Source of the DNA: Begonia masoniana
Taxonomy: Eukaryota > Streptophyta > Magnoliopsida > Cucurbitales > Begoniaceae
Assembly: GCA_022432975.1 (NCBI GenBank)
Contig: CM039510.1
Location: 14,092,381 to 14,156,380 of the forward strand
Length of the DNA stretch: 64,000 nt
Reading direction: 5' to 3'
Position numbers and translations under genes: made by a program. A model generated the notes under the pieces. That model was not told the DNA's origin. It saw only the letters and a list, made by a program, of their open reading frames with translations, and ran no database searches. Of the stretch, positions 21,780 to 33,687 are shown piece after piece. The stretch's first letter is position 1. Each line of letters begins with the position of its first letter.

Positions 21780-24231
21780 TGAGGATGCAGTGCCACATAC
21801 AGTCATATCCGGTACGATTACGATCTATGATATTGTGCTTATACACATTATTAGATACGGGAGCCACTCACTCGTGTGTGGCAACCTTGTTTGTTAATAA
21901 GCATAATTTAGAACCTTGCCAGAGAGAGGTCATTTAGTGTTATGTATGTCAGGGAAGTCTTACATTCTAAAGGTCGTACAAAGGCGATATTGGTGGACCC
22001 TAGGAGATAAGAAGTTTTTGTAGAATTGATCGTAATTGACCATGACGGGATACAAAGGTCTACTAGAAGGATTGGTTATGCAGACATCATGCCACGATAA
22101 GTTGTAGGTCGGATAGTGAGTTTCGACCTCCCGAATGCGATCCCGTATTTCTTCCAAGCTATGCCTTAATAAGTAAAAATGCCGATTGTATCCACAGGTA
22201 GAACCCAGCGGTTGTTGAAAGAGGTTGTGAGAGTTTTCAGATAGTGTAATTGATTGATCGGCGTGAAAAGTGGATAGAACTGAAAGATATTCCTATAGTC
22301 GAGAGTTTCCAGAGGCATTCTTGGATGACTTGCCCGGGTTGCCACCGGATAGGAGGAAAATTGAGTTTGTAATTGTACATACCCGAGGCATTACCGTGTC
22401 TAAGAACACCTACAGCATGGCACATGTTGCGTTGAAAGAATTAAAATCCAACACAGGATTAGTAGAAAGGGATTTATACGCCCTAGTGTTCGCCCGGGCG
22501 TTGCACCTGTTTTATCGTTAAGAAGAAAGATGGTGCCTTAAATTGTGTGTCAGACTCCAGGAGACTGCTAAAACAAGTTTGAACAATTAAGAAAATATAT
22601 CCTTTACCCGAATTGTGATCTGTTTGAACAATAACAGAAGCTAGGTGTTTTCAAAGATGGAGTACGTTCGGGTTATTACCAAGTGAAGGTTAAAGAGGGA
22701 GATTATACCAAAAGGAACCGCCTTCAGAAACCCGCTATGGACACTATGAATTTCTTGTATGTAGTTTGGATGACAAATGCGCCTGGCAGCTTTTAGGATT
22801 TTGATGAATCAGGTGTTCCGAGGGTACTTGGACAAGTTTGTAATTGTGTTCATAGACGATATCTTAATTACTCACGGACTGAAACTGACTTTCCATGCAG
22901 AGCAGTTAAGAGTGGTTTGACGACCCATTAAGACAGCAGCAAACTCTATGCCAAGTTGCCAAAATGTGAGTTCTGGTGGATAAGGTCAATTTCTTGGCCA
23001 TGTCATTTCTGTTGAGGGCATATCAGTAGATCCAACCAAAGATTCAGGGTTAAGGACTGGCCACAGCCAAAGGAATGTCAGGAGTCCTAGTTTTCTTGGT
23101 CGGCGGCTATTATTAGAAAGTTAATTAGGGATCTCTAGATTAGCTAAGCCTTAACTCATAACAAAGAAGGACACCAAATACTTGGACTGAAAACTGTGAA
23201 GATAGCTTCCAGGGACACTTAAGCTGAAGTGACGACAGGACCTCGATGACTCTCCCAAACGAAGCAAGGAAGTTTAGTGTACTGGGAGCATCCAAAGTTG
23301 GACTGGGATGTGTTCTGATGCAAGAAGGCAAGGTTGTGCGGTATGACATCCAGACAGCTAAAGAGTTATGAGATGATTACCCTACTCTGATTTGGAATAG
23401 CCGCTGTTGTTTTTTGCTTGAAGATTTGTAGACTTATTTGCCTATGGTCAACAGTGTGAGGTGTTTTCGGACATAAAAGCATGAAGTACATTTTGACCCA
23501 AAAGGAAATGAACATGAGGAAAGGCGGGGTTGGGAGTGTGTCAAGATTATGACTTGAGATCAAAAGTATCCAGTAAGGCTAATGTGTAGCTGACGCATTG
23601 CGAGGACTGGTCGATGACATGCAGCCCGCAATGTCAACATGGTATACCACCTTGAGGACGGAGTTCAGAAGTTTGGAATTGGAAATAGGTCCAAATTGTC
23701 TGAATTACTTGAAGGCTAAAACATTCAACAACATTTGGAAGGATAAATAAGCACAACAAATGACTCAAAAGAGAATAGTAGTGTGATGAGCAAGTTAAAG
23801 GAAGCTTCCTTGAGTTTAGTCTCTCCAAGGATGGATCCTAAATTTTAGAAATTATGGTATATTTGAGTAATGAGGAATTTACATAAGATGATTTGGCCGA
23901 GGCACATCTGTAGCACCAAGAGTATCGAGACTGAAGTTAGTTTAATGGGGGCCAAAACTTGAAGAGTGGGGGGATGTGCCAAATATGTGGATCATGTTGG
24001 TTTGCCAACAAGTTAAGGATCTTTAGAGACAAGTTTGTTTTATAAAATCCATGTGGTTTGGTTGCTATGGGTAAATGCACATAACCGCATTATGTACAGA
24101 TAATGGAAAACACGACCTGATATCTGGAGTTAACAAAAATCAGTATCTTGTGGTGTTATTCTTGTGTCTACTCCCGTTCCTTTGGAAAAAGTTTACAATT
24201 GGCACGCTAGGTACAAAAGTTATCTTTAGCA
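21780..24231 (+). pseudogene. Only sequence seen for protease, RT, RNase H and integrase start of C
   Basis: Recognisable in shifting frames: protease LLDTGATHS near 21846; an RT start like LPGLPPDRR near 22330 and FIDDIL near 22850; RNase [16 protein letters not shown] near 23280; and weak integrase zinc and core pieces to 24231. No frame stays open for more than about 85 codons. The scatter of indels looks like read error, so this segment cannot show whether the real pol is intact. Confidence 0.65.
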
Positions 24232-27200
24232 CTGCTTTCCACCCGACAGACTAATGGACAATCTGAGAGGGACTATTCAGATACTTAAGGCATATGTTTG
24301 AGAAGCGTGTGTGCTAGATTTCAGGACATTTTGGAGCCGACACTCTGCCTCCTTAGTTGAATTCTCTCACAAACAGTTACTAGTCCACCATCGTCACTGG
24401 ACAGTTTGAAGCCTGTATGGCAGCGAAATGCGCTACCCTATATTGGGATGAGTGTGGCGAAGCAAAAACTTTTAGGACCGAAATTTTGCGCAGATGTCAG
24501 ACAAGATTGTCACAATTAGGAAGAGGATGATGAATAGCAAAGCCGACAGAAGAGTTATGCAGACCAAGAAGGACGAGATCTTGAGTTTGCTGTCGGAGAT
24601 GGAGATGAGTTTTCCTAAAAGTTCTCACAATTCAAGGGAGTTTTAAGATTTTGGCAAGAGGGGGAAACTTTAACTCCGAGATTGATTGGACCATCCTGTC
24701 TTGGCAAACAGGATTGGTGGTAAAACTTAAAAACTGCAAATTGTTCATCATGGGAAAAGTTACATATGTCTTTCATGTGTTCATATGTGTACACGCCACC
24801 CTTTTCCCAGCAAGAGATTGTCCGCTCTTGGGATTGGGCCGCAAAACCCAATCACTCCCCTCACGACCTTAATTTGGGAGAATTCAGGAAGGTCACAACC
24901 TGGATTGCTCTCGCGAAGCACTTTAACTTCGGAGTTCTTATGCGGATACGTTGACAATCGCATGCCCAAAATGAGTTCTTGCTAGTTGGGAGGTCCTTAC
25001 CATATTTTCTTTCACAACTTCACCAAGCGGATGTGGGATTGTGCTGATACCCTTTTTCACAGACCTGGGCACTTACGGTCGCCGTCTGTCTGCGAATCGT
25101 ACGCATCCTAGGCTTCCCGGTTTTTGTTGCAGCCACGTACCATACATGCATATTGGCCGGTCCTCACCAATCACACTCCTAGGGGACCAACGTCCGTGGA
25201 ACACATTTCCGGCTTGGGTACAGGCTTGCATCACATTGGCTAAACTACACCCTTTTCCTCAGCAATGATATTGCCTCCGCTCTAGGGATGAGCCGTAGAA
25301 ACAATATCCTCCCTCACGGCTTTGTTTGGCTGAGAACTTTACCGACAAGGTCACCAACTGGGGATGCTCCTCGCCGAAGCACCTTTAAATTCGGCAGTTC
25401 TTTATGGCGCATCGTTGACAATCGTTGCTCCAAAATGCCCGTTGGCTATGTTGGAAGGCGCTCTTAATAAGTTTAATTTCCACTTAATTCCCAAGCGACT
25501 GTGGGATTGTGAATACCCTTTTTATGACTCGTGCAAACTTCGGTCTCGTCCGATGCGGACGTCCTGCCGATCAAGGTTCGATTTCGTTGCAGCCTGTACC
25601 CATGTGCACTATGTGGTATCCATCAAACAATGCTAAGGAAATCTATACGATTGATACCCTGACACAGTTGCCCTCTGCCAAACCAACTGACAACTCGCCC
25701 CTATTGAGACGACGTTAACCTGTTACCTGAAGAGAAACTGAAACGGATTTATGGACACTGCAAATAAGGACTATGCCGGAACAAAAGATCTCATAGTAAA
25801 CGTCTTGTGCGAGAATCAAGGTATGAAGGAGAGTACCTGGGCCCTGAGCCGGCCAGACGGATCCACTATCTTGGCTAGGATCCAGAGCTCTTTGTTTGCA
25901 GCATTTTCACCGAGGACCGAAACACTTTGTTTAAGGGGGGTGGCAGTAACACCCGCAATCCGGCCGGTGATCTTCTTAACCGAATTACTTCACCTTATTT
26001 TTGGTCCTTGATTTGAAAATTTAATGCCAAGGCGTCTTTGATTGCTAATTGTGTGGTGGCAGAAATGTACTTCTGAGGGACCTGTCGTTGCGTATAAATA
26101 GACAATGGAAACCGTAAACCTAAAAAAAAACTACTCGCGTAGCGACCACATCACTCTCGGCGATTGCTCTCTTACTCCAGAGCTTCGCCCTCTCAGCCAG
26201 CCAGCTCCTGTTCGGCGCACGATTCGTCAGCTTCACCACCGAAGACTTCACACCCTGGTAACGACTCGACAAGTCCCAGTTGATGGACACATTTGAGCTT
26301 GTTTTTAGATACAGCTCTGTAGTTTGGAATCTTTAATGGCAGAGTTGTTTTAGTGACATTTTAATCCGATTTAGTCATGCATTTCGATTCGAATCTGGAC
26401 ACTTCAAGATATCGCATGTGTTACAGCTGCTAGGTTCGAATGGAATTATTTAGGATATGGAAAACTGCAATCCACGCAAACACCTGGTGTGCACTCGAGG
26501 AACCTCGAAGTATATGGGTTAGATTCTAGGATAATCTATTGTTAGGCACTCTCCAACGGATTTTGTTAACTCTGTAATGTGGAATGTTATAGGTGAAGAG
26601 ATGCAGAGGACCGTGCTCCATTTGATAAGGAAATAGGTAACGTCGAATGTGTAGGATGCCCGGACTTTAGCCCCTACATCACAAGGCGACTAGTTAGGCA
26701 GTGTTCTATGTTTAAGGTTATCTGGGGCCTTTGTCTGGTGGTCCCTTGATACCTGAACTGAAAGAATAGCATGTTAGATGTGTGATCTGTACAATAGAAT
26801 AATGAACACAAGGGATCCCCATACATCACCAAATGTTTATCTAGCATTGAAAATGTTTTAGTGCCCATGTTTTCTCTCATAATAAAACTCGAATATTGAA
26901 ACTTTGCAACATAGATCTCCTGAGAGCGCGTTGGGGGCAGTTTGGAGTTCTGTCACTGTCCAAAAAGCCAGGACCAAGGAATCATGGACCGCAATCGGGA
27001 TATGGATCCACGTCCACTGTTCGAAACCCGTTTACAAGTACAAATCCTCTGTTAATCCACTCCCAATGTAAATATGGACATATGACCCGATGAATATGAA
27101 CAAGACAAGAACAGATTCATAGCATGGCTTCTTTTAAATTGGTGCATTCATGCATTATGTGTTAGACATCACCTGCCTACTAAGCATTAGGCTTATTATA

Positions 27201-29480
27201 GTTTAAAACTTTATGATGTAGGTGCAAGATACCCCCCCCACACACCCAATTACACAGGTGAGGATTCCACATCCCAATGAGGGACAGTTTCAAGGCTGGT
27301 TGCTGGATGCTGTCAGGGTGGAAAGTGCGTGGCTGGAAGCAGCGTTATACGACCGACGTGGTTTATGCCCTCATGTGATATCAGTAAGGATTCCGACAAA
27401 CTGTGTTAAAGTAGGATGAGTTTCTCTTGTCAGTTAGATACTAGAATATGCTGATACAATTTCTAAGTAGGATGAGTTTCTATTAGAGGCGTATATTTTT
27501 CAGTCATACTTGTTAGCTTCCTGAGCTGCGACATGATTTTGAGAATCTATATATATGCGTGTCTGTTTGAAGGGAGCCGCCCGCAGATACTAGATTGGGT
27601 TAGTTTAACATCCGAGAGGATCATATTGTAGTGAGGAGAGTGTACGTCAAATTCGGATGTCCTCTATGGGTAATGTCCAAGCGGTTTGCCCACCGAGGAT
27701 GTTTCATCGTAGAAACGTCTAATAAAGTGAAGGTCTTCCTGTCATTAGGGCAAAGTCTACAGATGATTGTGAGTAGTGCTGTTTTATGGCCATGAGTAAA
27801 TCATAACGCAGTGAGTCATCGACAGGAGTAGTTTAAACTTTGTCATTTGTGGTTTAATTTTATCGCGATGAGTGTATATAGGTTTTGTCGTTTTTCCTAG
27901 CGATCGAAGGAGTCTTACAAGAGAGTAAATCATCCGGTGAACGTCATGGAAGGATGGAGTAGTTAAACTTGTCAATTGTGATCGGATGTGTTGTTTATTT
28001 TATCGGGAGGGTGTCTATAGGTTTTCGTCTTAGGATTCAGAGAGTCTAATTGGATGAGTAAATCATCGGCTGGACGTCATCGCAGGAGTGTTTAAACTTT
28101 GTCGTTGTGATCGGTTGATGTTGTTTTATCCTATCGGATGATGTTGTGTTGTTATCGATGAGTGTATATAAGTTTTGTTCGTAGCGATGGATTAAAGTTT
28201 ATGTGCATGTGGGAGCACATGGTGATCGGTGGAGTCTGTAAATCCATGCAACCCCACGAGGGATGAAGGTGCGGTCTGAGTGCAACCTTCCTTCTGCACC
28301 GATTGTGTTAGGAAATCATGTTGAGTTTAGTCGCCCGGTCTTCGATAGTTATCCGACAATTTATGATGAGTGAGGTGGAAGAGTTCGTTTGTCAGATATG
28401 AACAATGGGTTAAGGTTCGTTCCCCGTTTTTTTTAAACAAAAAAAACATTAACAGAGAGATATTTAGAGTGAAAGTTCCCGAAATTGAATTGTCTCGGCC
28501 CTTAACGGGGTCGTGACACGATCTTCTTCATGCTCATGTTTTACGAAAATAGTCATAGAATCTATTCCGGTCATTAATGCTTTTAGAAAACTAAACATAA
28601 AGCAACTACCACATGCAACTACATCGATGTCATGTGTTCCTCACGGGGCACGGCACGGTTTCGGGGCCAAGTCCATGGTTCACGGGGCCAGAGCAAGTAT
28701 AGTGGTCTACTAAGTAGCACGAAATATGTAAGTTAGAAATGAAAACAAAACGAACATGTTTTACAAATCGTCCATGAATTCTATGTAACTGTTATGTTTA
28801 GTGCACTCAACGTGAGCATTCGGGCTTAAAGTGTTACTAGTATGATGTAGGTGACGAGACGAAGTGTGGCGAATCACATCACTCACGATGCATCAGTGTA
28901 GGTGGTCGGTGGGATGACGGGAATCGTGGCGACGACATAGTTTTGCGATAGGCGTGCGGACCAGTGGGCGTGCTCCAAGCAGTTTGTGTAAATAGCGTCG
29001 TGAAACTAGCTCGATATTGGATGCATGTTGATGAATTTTAGGTGTTAGAGAGGTTTGATAATTTTGGAAATTGATATAGGGATGTCGGCTTGGTCCTAGT
29101 GTTTCATTTTGGAATGATTTGATAAACGTATTTGTTTTGGTGATAATTTTAAGGTATTTCATTTTACGTTAACTCTTGTGTTGTGAAATTGGGAGGATGT
29201 ATTTGATGTTTTAGGTACCTTTCAACCATAAGGAATCACTCGGTGGTTTTTTTAGAGTCAATCCCTGCAGTCCGTCGCGTGATTTATGCTTGTGTTTTGG
29301 TTATGTTTAGGCTATGCTCTGGACAGTGTTTTTGAGGTTCGAGAATTGATGAATTTTGCGGAATAGAGGAGCTAGGTAGTACGACTTGAAGGAGTGCATT
29401 GGTGTGGTTTAGGGAGAGAAAGGTGAAGGGTTGGTTTATTGCGAGTGTGTTGAAAGTTAAGTCGTTTAAGGGAAAAAAAA
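24232..29480 (+). repeat. Noisy repeat of integrase end, Cassandra, 3' LTR and flank D
   Basis: It aligns with 29481-34610. Parts: integrase end 24232-24785, Cassandra about 24786-25627, chromodomain tail about 25628-25930, LTR about 25945-28518, flank D 28519-29480. The order and insertion site are identical to the clean copy. Odd bursts such as a run of C near 27231 have no counterpart. Confidence 0.8.
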
Positions 29481-31089
29481 CTGCTTTCCACCCGCAGACT
29501 AATGGACAATCTGAGAGGACTATTCAGATACTTAAGGATATGTTGAGAGCGTGTGTGCTAGATTTCCAGACATTTTGGAGCCGACATCTGCCCTTAGTTG
29601 AATTCTCCTACAACAACAGTTACCAGTCCACCATCGGTATGGCACCGTATGAAGCACTGTATGGCAGAAAATGCAGATCACCCTTATATTGGGATGAAGT
29701 TGGCGAAGCAAAACTTTTAGGACCTGAAATTTTGCAGCAGATGTCAGACAAGATTGTCACAATTAGGAAGAGGATGATGACTACTCAAAGCCGACAGAAG
29801 AGTTATGCAGACCAAAGAAGGAGAGATCTTGAGTTTGCTGTCGGAGATGAAGTTTTCCTAAAAGTTTCACCATTCAAGGGAGTTTTAAGATTTGGCAAGA
29901 GGGGAAAACTTAATCCGCGATTTATTGGACCATTCCCTGTCTTGGCAAGGATTGGTGGTACAACTTACAAACTGCAATTGCCTTCATCATTGGAAAAGGT
30001 TCATAATGTCTTTCATGTGTCAATGTGTAACGACCCCTTTTCCCAGCAAGATATTGTCCGCTCTGGGGATTGGGCCGCAACCCAATATCCTCCCCTCACG
30101 ACTTTATTTGGCGAGAACTTCCCGGAAGGTCACCCAACCTGGGATTGCTCTCGCCGAAGCACTTTTAACTTCGGAGTTCTTATGGGATCCGTTGCCAATC
30201 GTGCTCCAAAATGCGTCTTGCTATGTTGGGAGGGTCTCTTTACATATGTTTCATTTCCACATACTTCCCCAAGCGATGTGGGATTGTGATGATCCCCTTT
30301 TTACGACCTGTCACCTTCCGGTTCGCCCGTGCGAACGTACCGCCATCCAGGTTCCGGTTTGTGCAGCCATCGTACCCATACATGCATATTTGGGTCATCA
30401 CAATCACCCTCCCTCAGGGGCCCAACGTCCTCGTTGGCCACATTTCCGGTTGGGTACAGGCTCTGATACCATTTGTAACTACCCCTTTTCCCAGCAAGAT
30501 ATTGTCCGCTCTAGGGATTGAGCCGTAGCACAATATCCTCCCCTCACGGCTTTGTTTGGCGAGAACTTCCCGAAAGGTCACCCAACCTGGGATTGCTCTC
30601 GCCGAAGCACTTTTAACTTCGGAGTTCTTATGGGATCCGTTGCCAATCGTGCTCCAAAATGCGTCTTGCTATGTTGGAAGGGTCTCTTTACATAAGTTTA
30701 ATTTCCACATACTTCCCCAAGCGATGTGGGATTGTGACAACCCCCTTTTTATGACCTGTCACCTTCCGGTTCGCCCGTGCGGACGTACTGCGATCAAGGT
30801 TCCGATTCGTGCAGCCATCGTACCCATACGTGCATATTTGGGTCATCACACAATGTTAAGGAAATCTATACGTGATCCGACACATGTTGTTGAACCAACT
30901 GAAATCGATATTGAGCCGACGTTAATGTATGAAGAGAAACCTGTAAGGATTATGGAATCTGCAACTAAGACTCTGCGGAACAAAAAGATCTCACTAGTAA
31001 AAGTCTTGTGGATGAATCAAGGTATTGAAGAAGCTACCTGGGAGCGGCAGCAGGATATGCTGGATAGGTATCCAGAGCTCTTTGTTTGA
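29481..31089 (+). pseudogene. Integrase C-terminal half of element C, split by Cassandra
   Basis: Before the insert: FHPQTNGQSERTIQ with the catalytic Glu, FWSRHLPLVEFSYNNSYQS, MAPYEALYGRKCRSPLYWDE, and KVHNVFHVSM ending at 30025. After it, from 30851: a DPTHVVEP region and a chromodomain-like tail (LMYEEKPVRIM, PLVKVLW-like ISLVKVLW, EEATWERQQDML). Apart from the 825-bp insertion the frame is clean, which contrasts with the same stretch at 24232. Bases 29399-29480, in the same open frame, belong to the noisy flank and are not integrase. Confidence 0.88.
30026..30850 (-). mobile_element. Cassandra TRIM with 5S-bearing LTRs, inside integrase of C
   Basis: LTRs of 377 bp (30026-30402, 30474-30850) flank a 71-bp interior. 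On the minus strand the interior has the primer site TGGTATCAGAGC (30460-30471) and a polypurine tract near 30403-30420. The target duplication is CAATG on both sides (30021-30025, 30851-30855). Each LTR holds about 79 bp resembling the 3' part of 5S rRNA on the minus strand (about 30112-30190 and 30561-30638), including the GGATCC, AGAACTCCG and GTGCTTCGG blocks. It encodes no protein and depends on other elements for movement. Confidence 0.93.
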
Positions 31090-31129
31090 GCAATTTTCGA
31101 GGACGAAAACTTTGTTTAAGGGGGGTGGA

Positions 31130-33687
31130 TGTAACACCCGACAATCCCGGCCAGGTGATCTTCTTAACCGAATTAACTGTCACCTTTATTTTTGGTCCTT
31201 TGATTTGAATTTAATGCCAAGGCTTATTTGATTGCTAATTGTGTGGTGGCAGAATTGTAATTATGAGGGATTTCGATTGGTATAAATAGAAAATGGAAAC
31301 CTTAAACCTAAAAAAAAACCTCGCTGTAGCCGACACATTCACTCTCGGCGATTTCTCTCTTCTCCAGAGCTCTCCCTCTCAGCCAGCTACAGCTCCTTTC
31401 GGCGACCGATTCTTCAGTCTCCACCCCGACGAATTCACACCCTAGGTAAGACTCGACAATGTAGTTGCTGGTTAACCATTTTGAGCTCTGTTTTTTAGCT
31501 AAGCTCTGTAGTTTCGGAATCTTTAATGGCAGAGTTGTTTTAGTGACATTTTAATCCGCATTTAGTAATGGCATTTCCGATTCGAATCTGGACATTAAGA
31601 TAATCGACTGTGTACAGCTGCTAGGTTGAATCTGATTATTTAGGATCTGGAAACTGAATCCACGCACACAAGGTGCTGACTAGAGAACCTAGAAGTACTA
31701 ATGTGTTAGATTCTAGGATAACTATTAGTTAGGACTTTTAGGATTTTGTTTAACTCTGTAATGTGGAATGTTCTAGGTGAAGAAGATTGCAGAGAAGTGC
31801 TCCATTTGCTAAGGAAATCAGGTAAGTGAATGTGTAGGATTGCCCGGCCTTTAGGGCCCTACATCACAAGGGTACTAGTTAGGAGTTGTTTTTCGATGTT
31901 TAAAGGTTATCTGGGCTTTTGTCTGTTGGTTACGATACTTGAACTGAAAGAATGATCCTTGTTAGATGTGTGATCTGTTCAATAGAATAATGAACCAAGG
32001 GTATCCCTACTCATACATCACAAATGTTTCTCTAGCATATGAAAATGTTTTAAGTGCATGTTTTCTCTCATGAATAAAATATGAATATGAAACTTATGCA
32101 ACATAGATTATGAGAGGGTTGGGGGCAGTTTGGCGTATGTCACTGTCCAAAAGAGGGACCAAGAATATGACCCGCAAGGGACTATGTACACTTTCACTGT
32201 CGAACCCCCTTTCCCAGTACAAATCCTCTCTTAATCCATACAATGTAAATGATGAATATGAACGATGAATATGAACAAGACCAAGAAAGATTCATCAGCA
32301 TGCGCTTCTTTAAATTGTGCATTCATGCATATGTGTTAGCATCACATTCCTTACTAAGCATTAGGCTTATAGTTTAAACCTTATGATGTAGGTGAAAGAA
32401 TTAACAGGTGAGGATTCCAAATCCAATGAGGAAGTTTAAGGCTGGTTGCTGGATGTGCTCAGGGTGACAGTGCGTGGCTGGAAGAGGCGATTATGACCCG
32501 TGGTTACTGCTCATGTGATATCAGTAAGGATTACGAAAACTGTGGTTAAAGTAGGATGAGTTTTCTCTTGTCATTAGATACTAGAATATGACTGATACAA
32601 TTTCTAAGTAGGATGAGGTTTCTCTTAAGAGCGTTATATTTTTAAGTATTACTTGTTCTAGCTTCTGAGCTCGAGAATGATTTTGAGAATTTATATATAT
32701 GCGATGGTCTGTTTTAAGGGAGCCTCCCGCTATGTATACTCAGATTGAGTTTATGTTTAAATCAGAGCAGGATCATATTGTCGTGATGAGAGTGTGTTAA
32801 AAATTTGGATGTCCTCTATGGGTAAATGTCAAAGGTGTTTGCCCACCGATGGATGTTTTCTATCAGTAGAAATCGTCTAATAAGTTAAGGTTTCCCTGTC
32901 ATTAGGGCAAAGTCTATCAGATGATGTGAGTAGTGCTGTTTTAATTGGATGAGTAAATCATCCGGCTGACGTCATCGACAGGAGTAGTTTAAACTTTGTC
33001 ATTTGTTGTTTATTTTATCGGATGAGTGTATATAGGTTTTGTCGTCTAGCGATCGGAAGGAGTCTTAACAAGATGAGTAAATCATCCGGTTGACGTCATC
33101 GGCAGGAGTAGTTTAAACTTTGTCATTTGTGATCGGATGATGTTGTTTATTTTATCGGATGAGTGTATATAGGTTTTGTCGTCTAGCGATCAGATGGAGT
33201 CTTAATTGGATGAGTAAATCATCCGGCTGACGTCATCGGCAGGAGTAGTTTAAACTTTGTCGTTTGTGATCGGATGATGTTGTTTATCCTATCGGATGAT
33301 GTTGTTTATTTTATCAGATGAGTGTATATAAGTTTTGTCGTTAGCGATCGGATTAAGTTTAATGTGGCATGTGGGATGCACATGTTGATCGGTGGATGTC
33401 TGTAAATCCATGCAACCCCACGAAGGATGAAGTCGTGAGGTCTGAGGGCACCTTCCTTCTGCCCGATTGTGTTAGGAAATCAATGTCTGAGTTTAGTCGC
33501 CCGGCTCTTCGACTAGTTATGCCGACAATTTTATGGATGAGTCGAGTGTTGAAGAGTTAGTTTTGTCAGATATGACAATGGGTTAAGGTTCTTTCCGTTA
33601 AAAAAAAAAAAATTAACAGAGAGAATATTTAGAGTGAAAGTTCCACGAAAATATGAATTAGTCTCGGCCCTTAACGGGGTCGTGACA
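31130..33687 (+). repeat. 3' LTR of element C
   Basis: It is preceded by the polypurine tract AAGGGGGGTGGA. It matches 15870-18359 with few substitutions but has three copies of the 175-bp unit (about 32890-33350). ACGTCATC boxes lie near 32967, 33093 and 33229. TATAAATAG lies near 31282 and CCTAGGTAAG at 31441-31450. Confidence 0.92.

Larger units (their letters stand above)
19445..29480 (+). other. Indel-riddled block, probable unpolished read filling a gap
   Basis: From about 19445 every alignment to a clean copy shows single-base gains and losses every few tens of bases, in coding and non-coding parts alike. 19549-21779 repeats 17272-19530. 24232-29480 repeats 29481-34610, including the Cassandra insertion at the same site, the 3' LTR, the GATCT edge and about 960 bp of flank D. 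Clean sequence resumes abruptly at 29481. The stop codons of the clean gag are shared. A second genomic copy would not be expected to break off at both junctions inside clean homologous sequence. Confidence 0.8.
15870..33687 (+). mobile_element. Ty3/gypsy element C as assembled (contains a suspected assembly artefact)
   Basis: The outer LTRs are 15870-18359 and 31130-33687, with a matching 5-bp target duplication GATCT (15865-15869, 33688-33692). The primer site, gag and integrase/chromodomain tail are of the same type as F (Tekay/Del-like, inferred). Between about 19445 and 29480 the sequence becomes indel-rich. There it repeats first the 3' half of the LTR plus gag, and later the integrase end, Cassandra, the 3' LTR and part of flank D. 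Removing those repeats leaves a single element of about 10 kb with two LTRs. The window's 17.8-kb structure is therefore probably not the real one. Confidence 0.8.

Noticed and set aside
29892..31089. Long plus frames over the Cassandra insertion in C
   Set aside because: They read through Cassandra LTRs in the wrong sense. Only 30851-31089 is a real integrase tail fragment.
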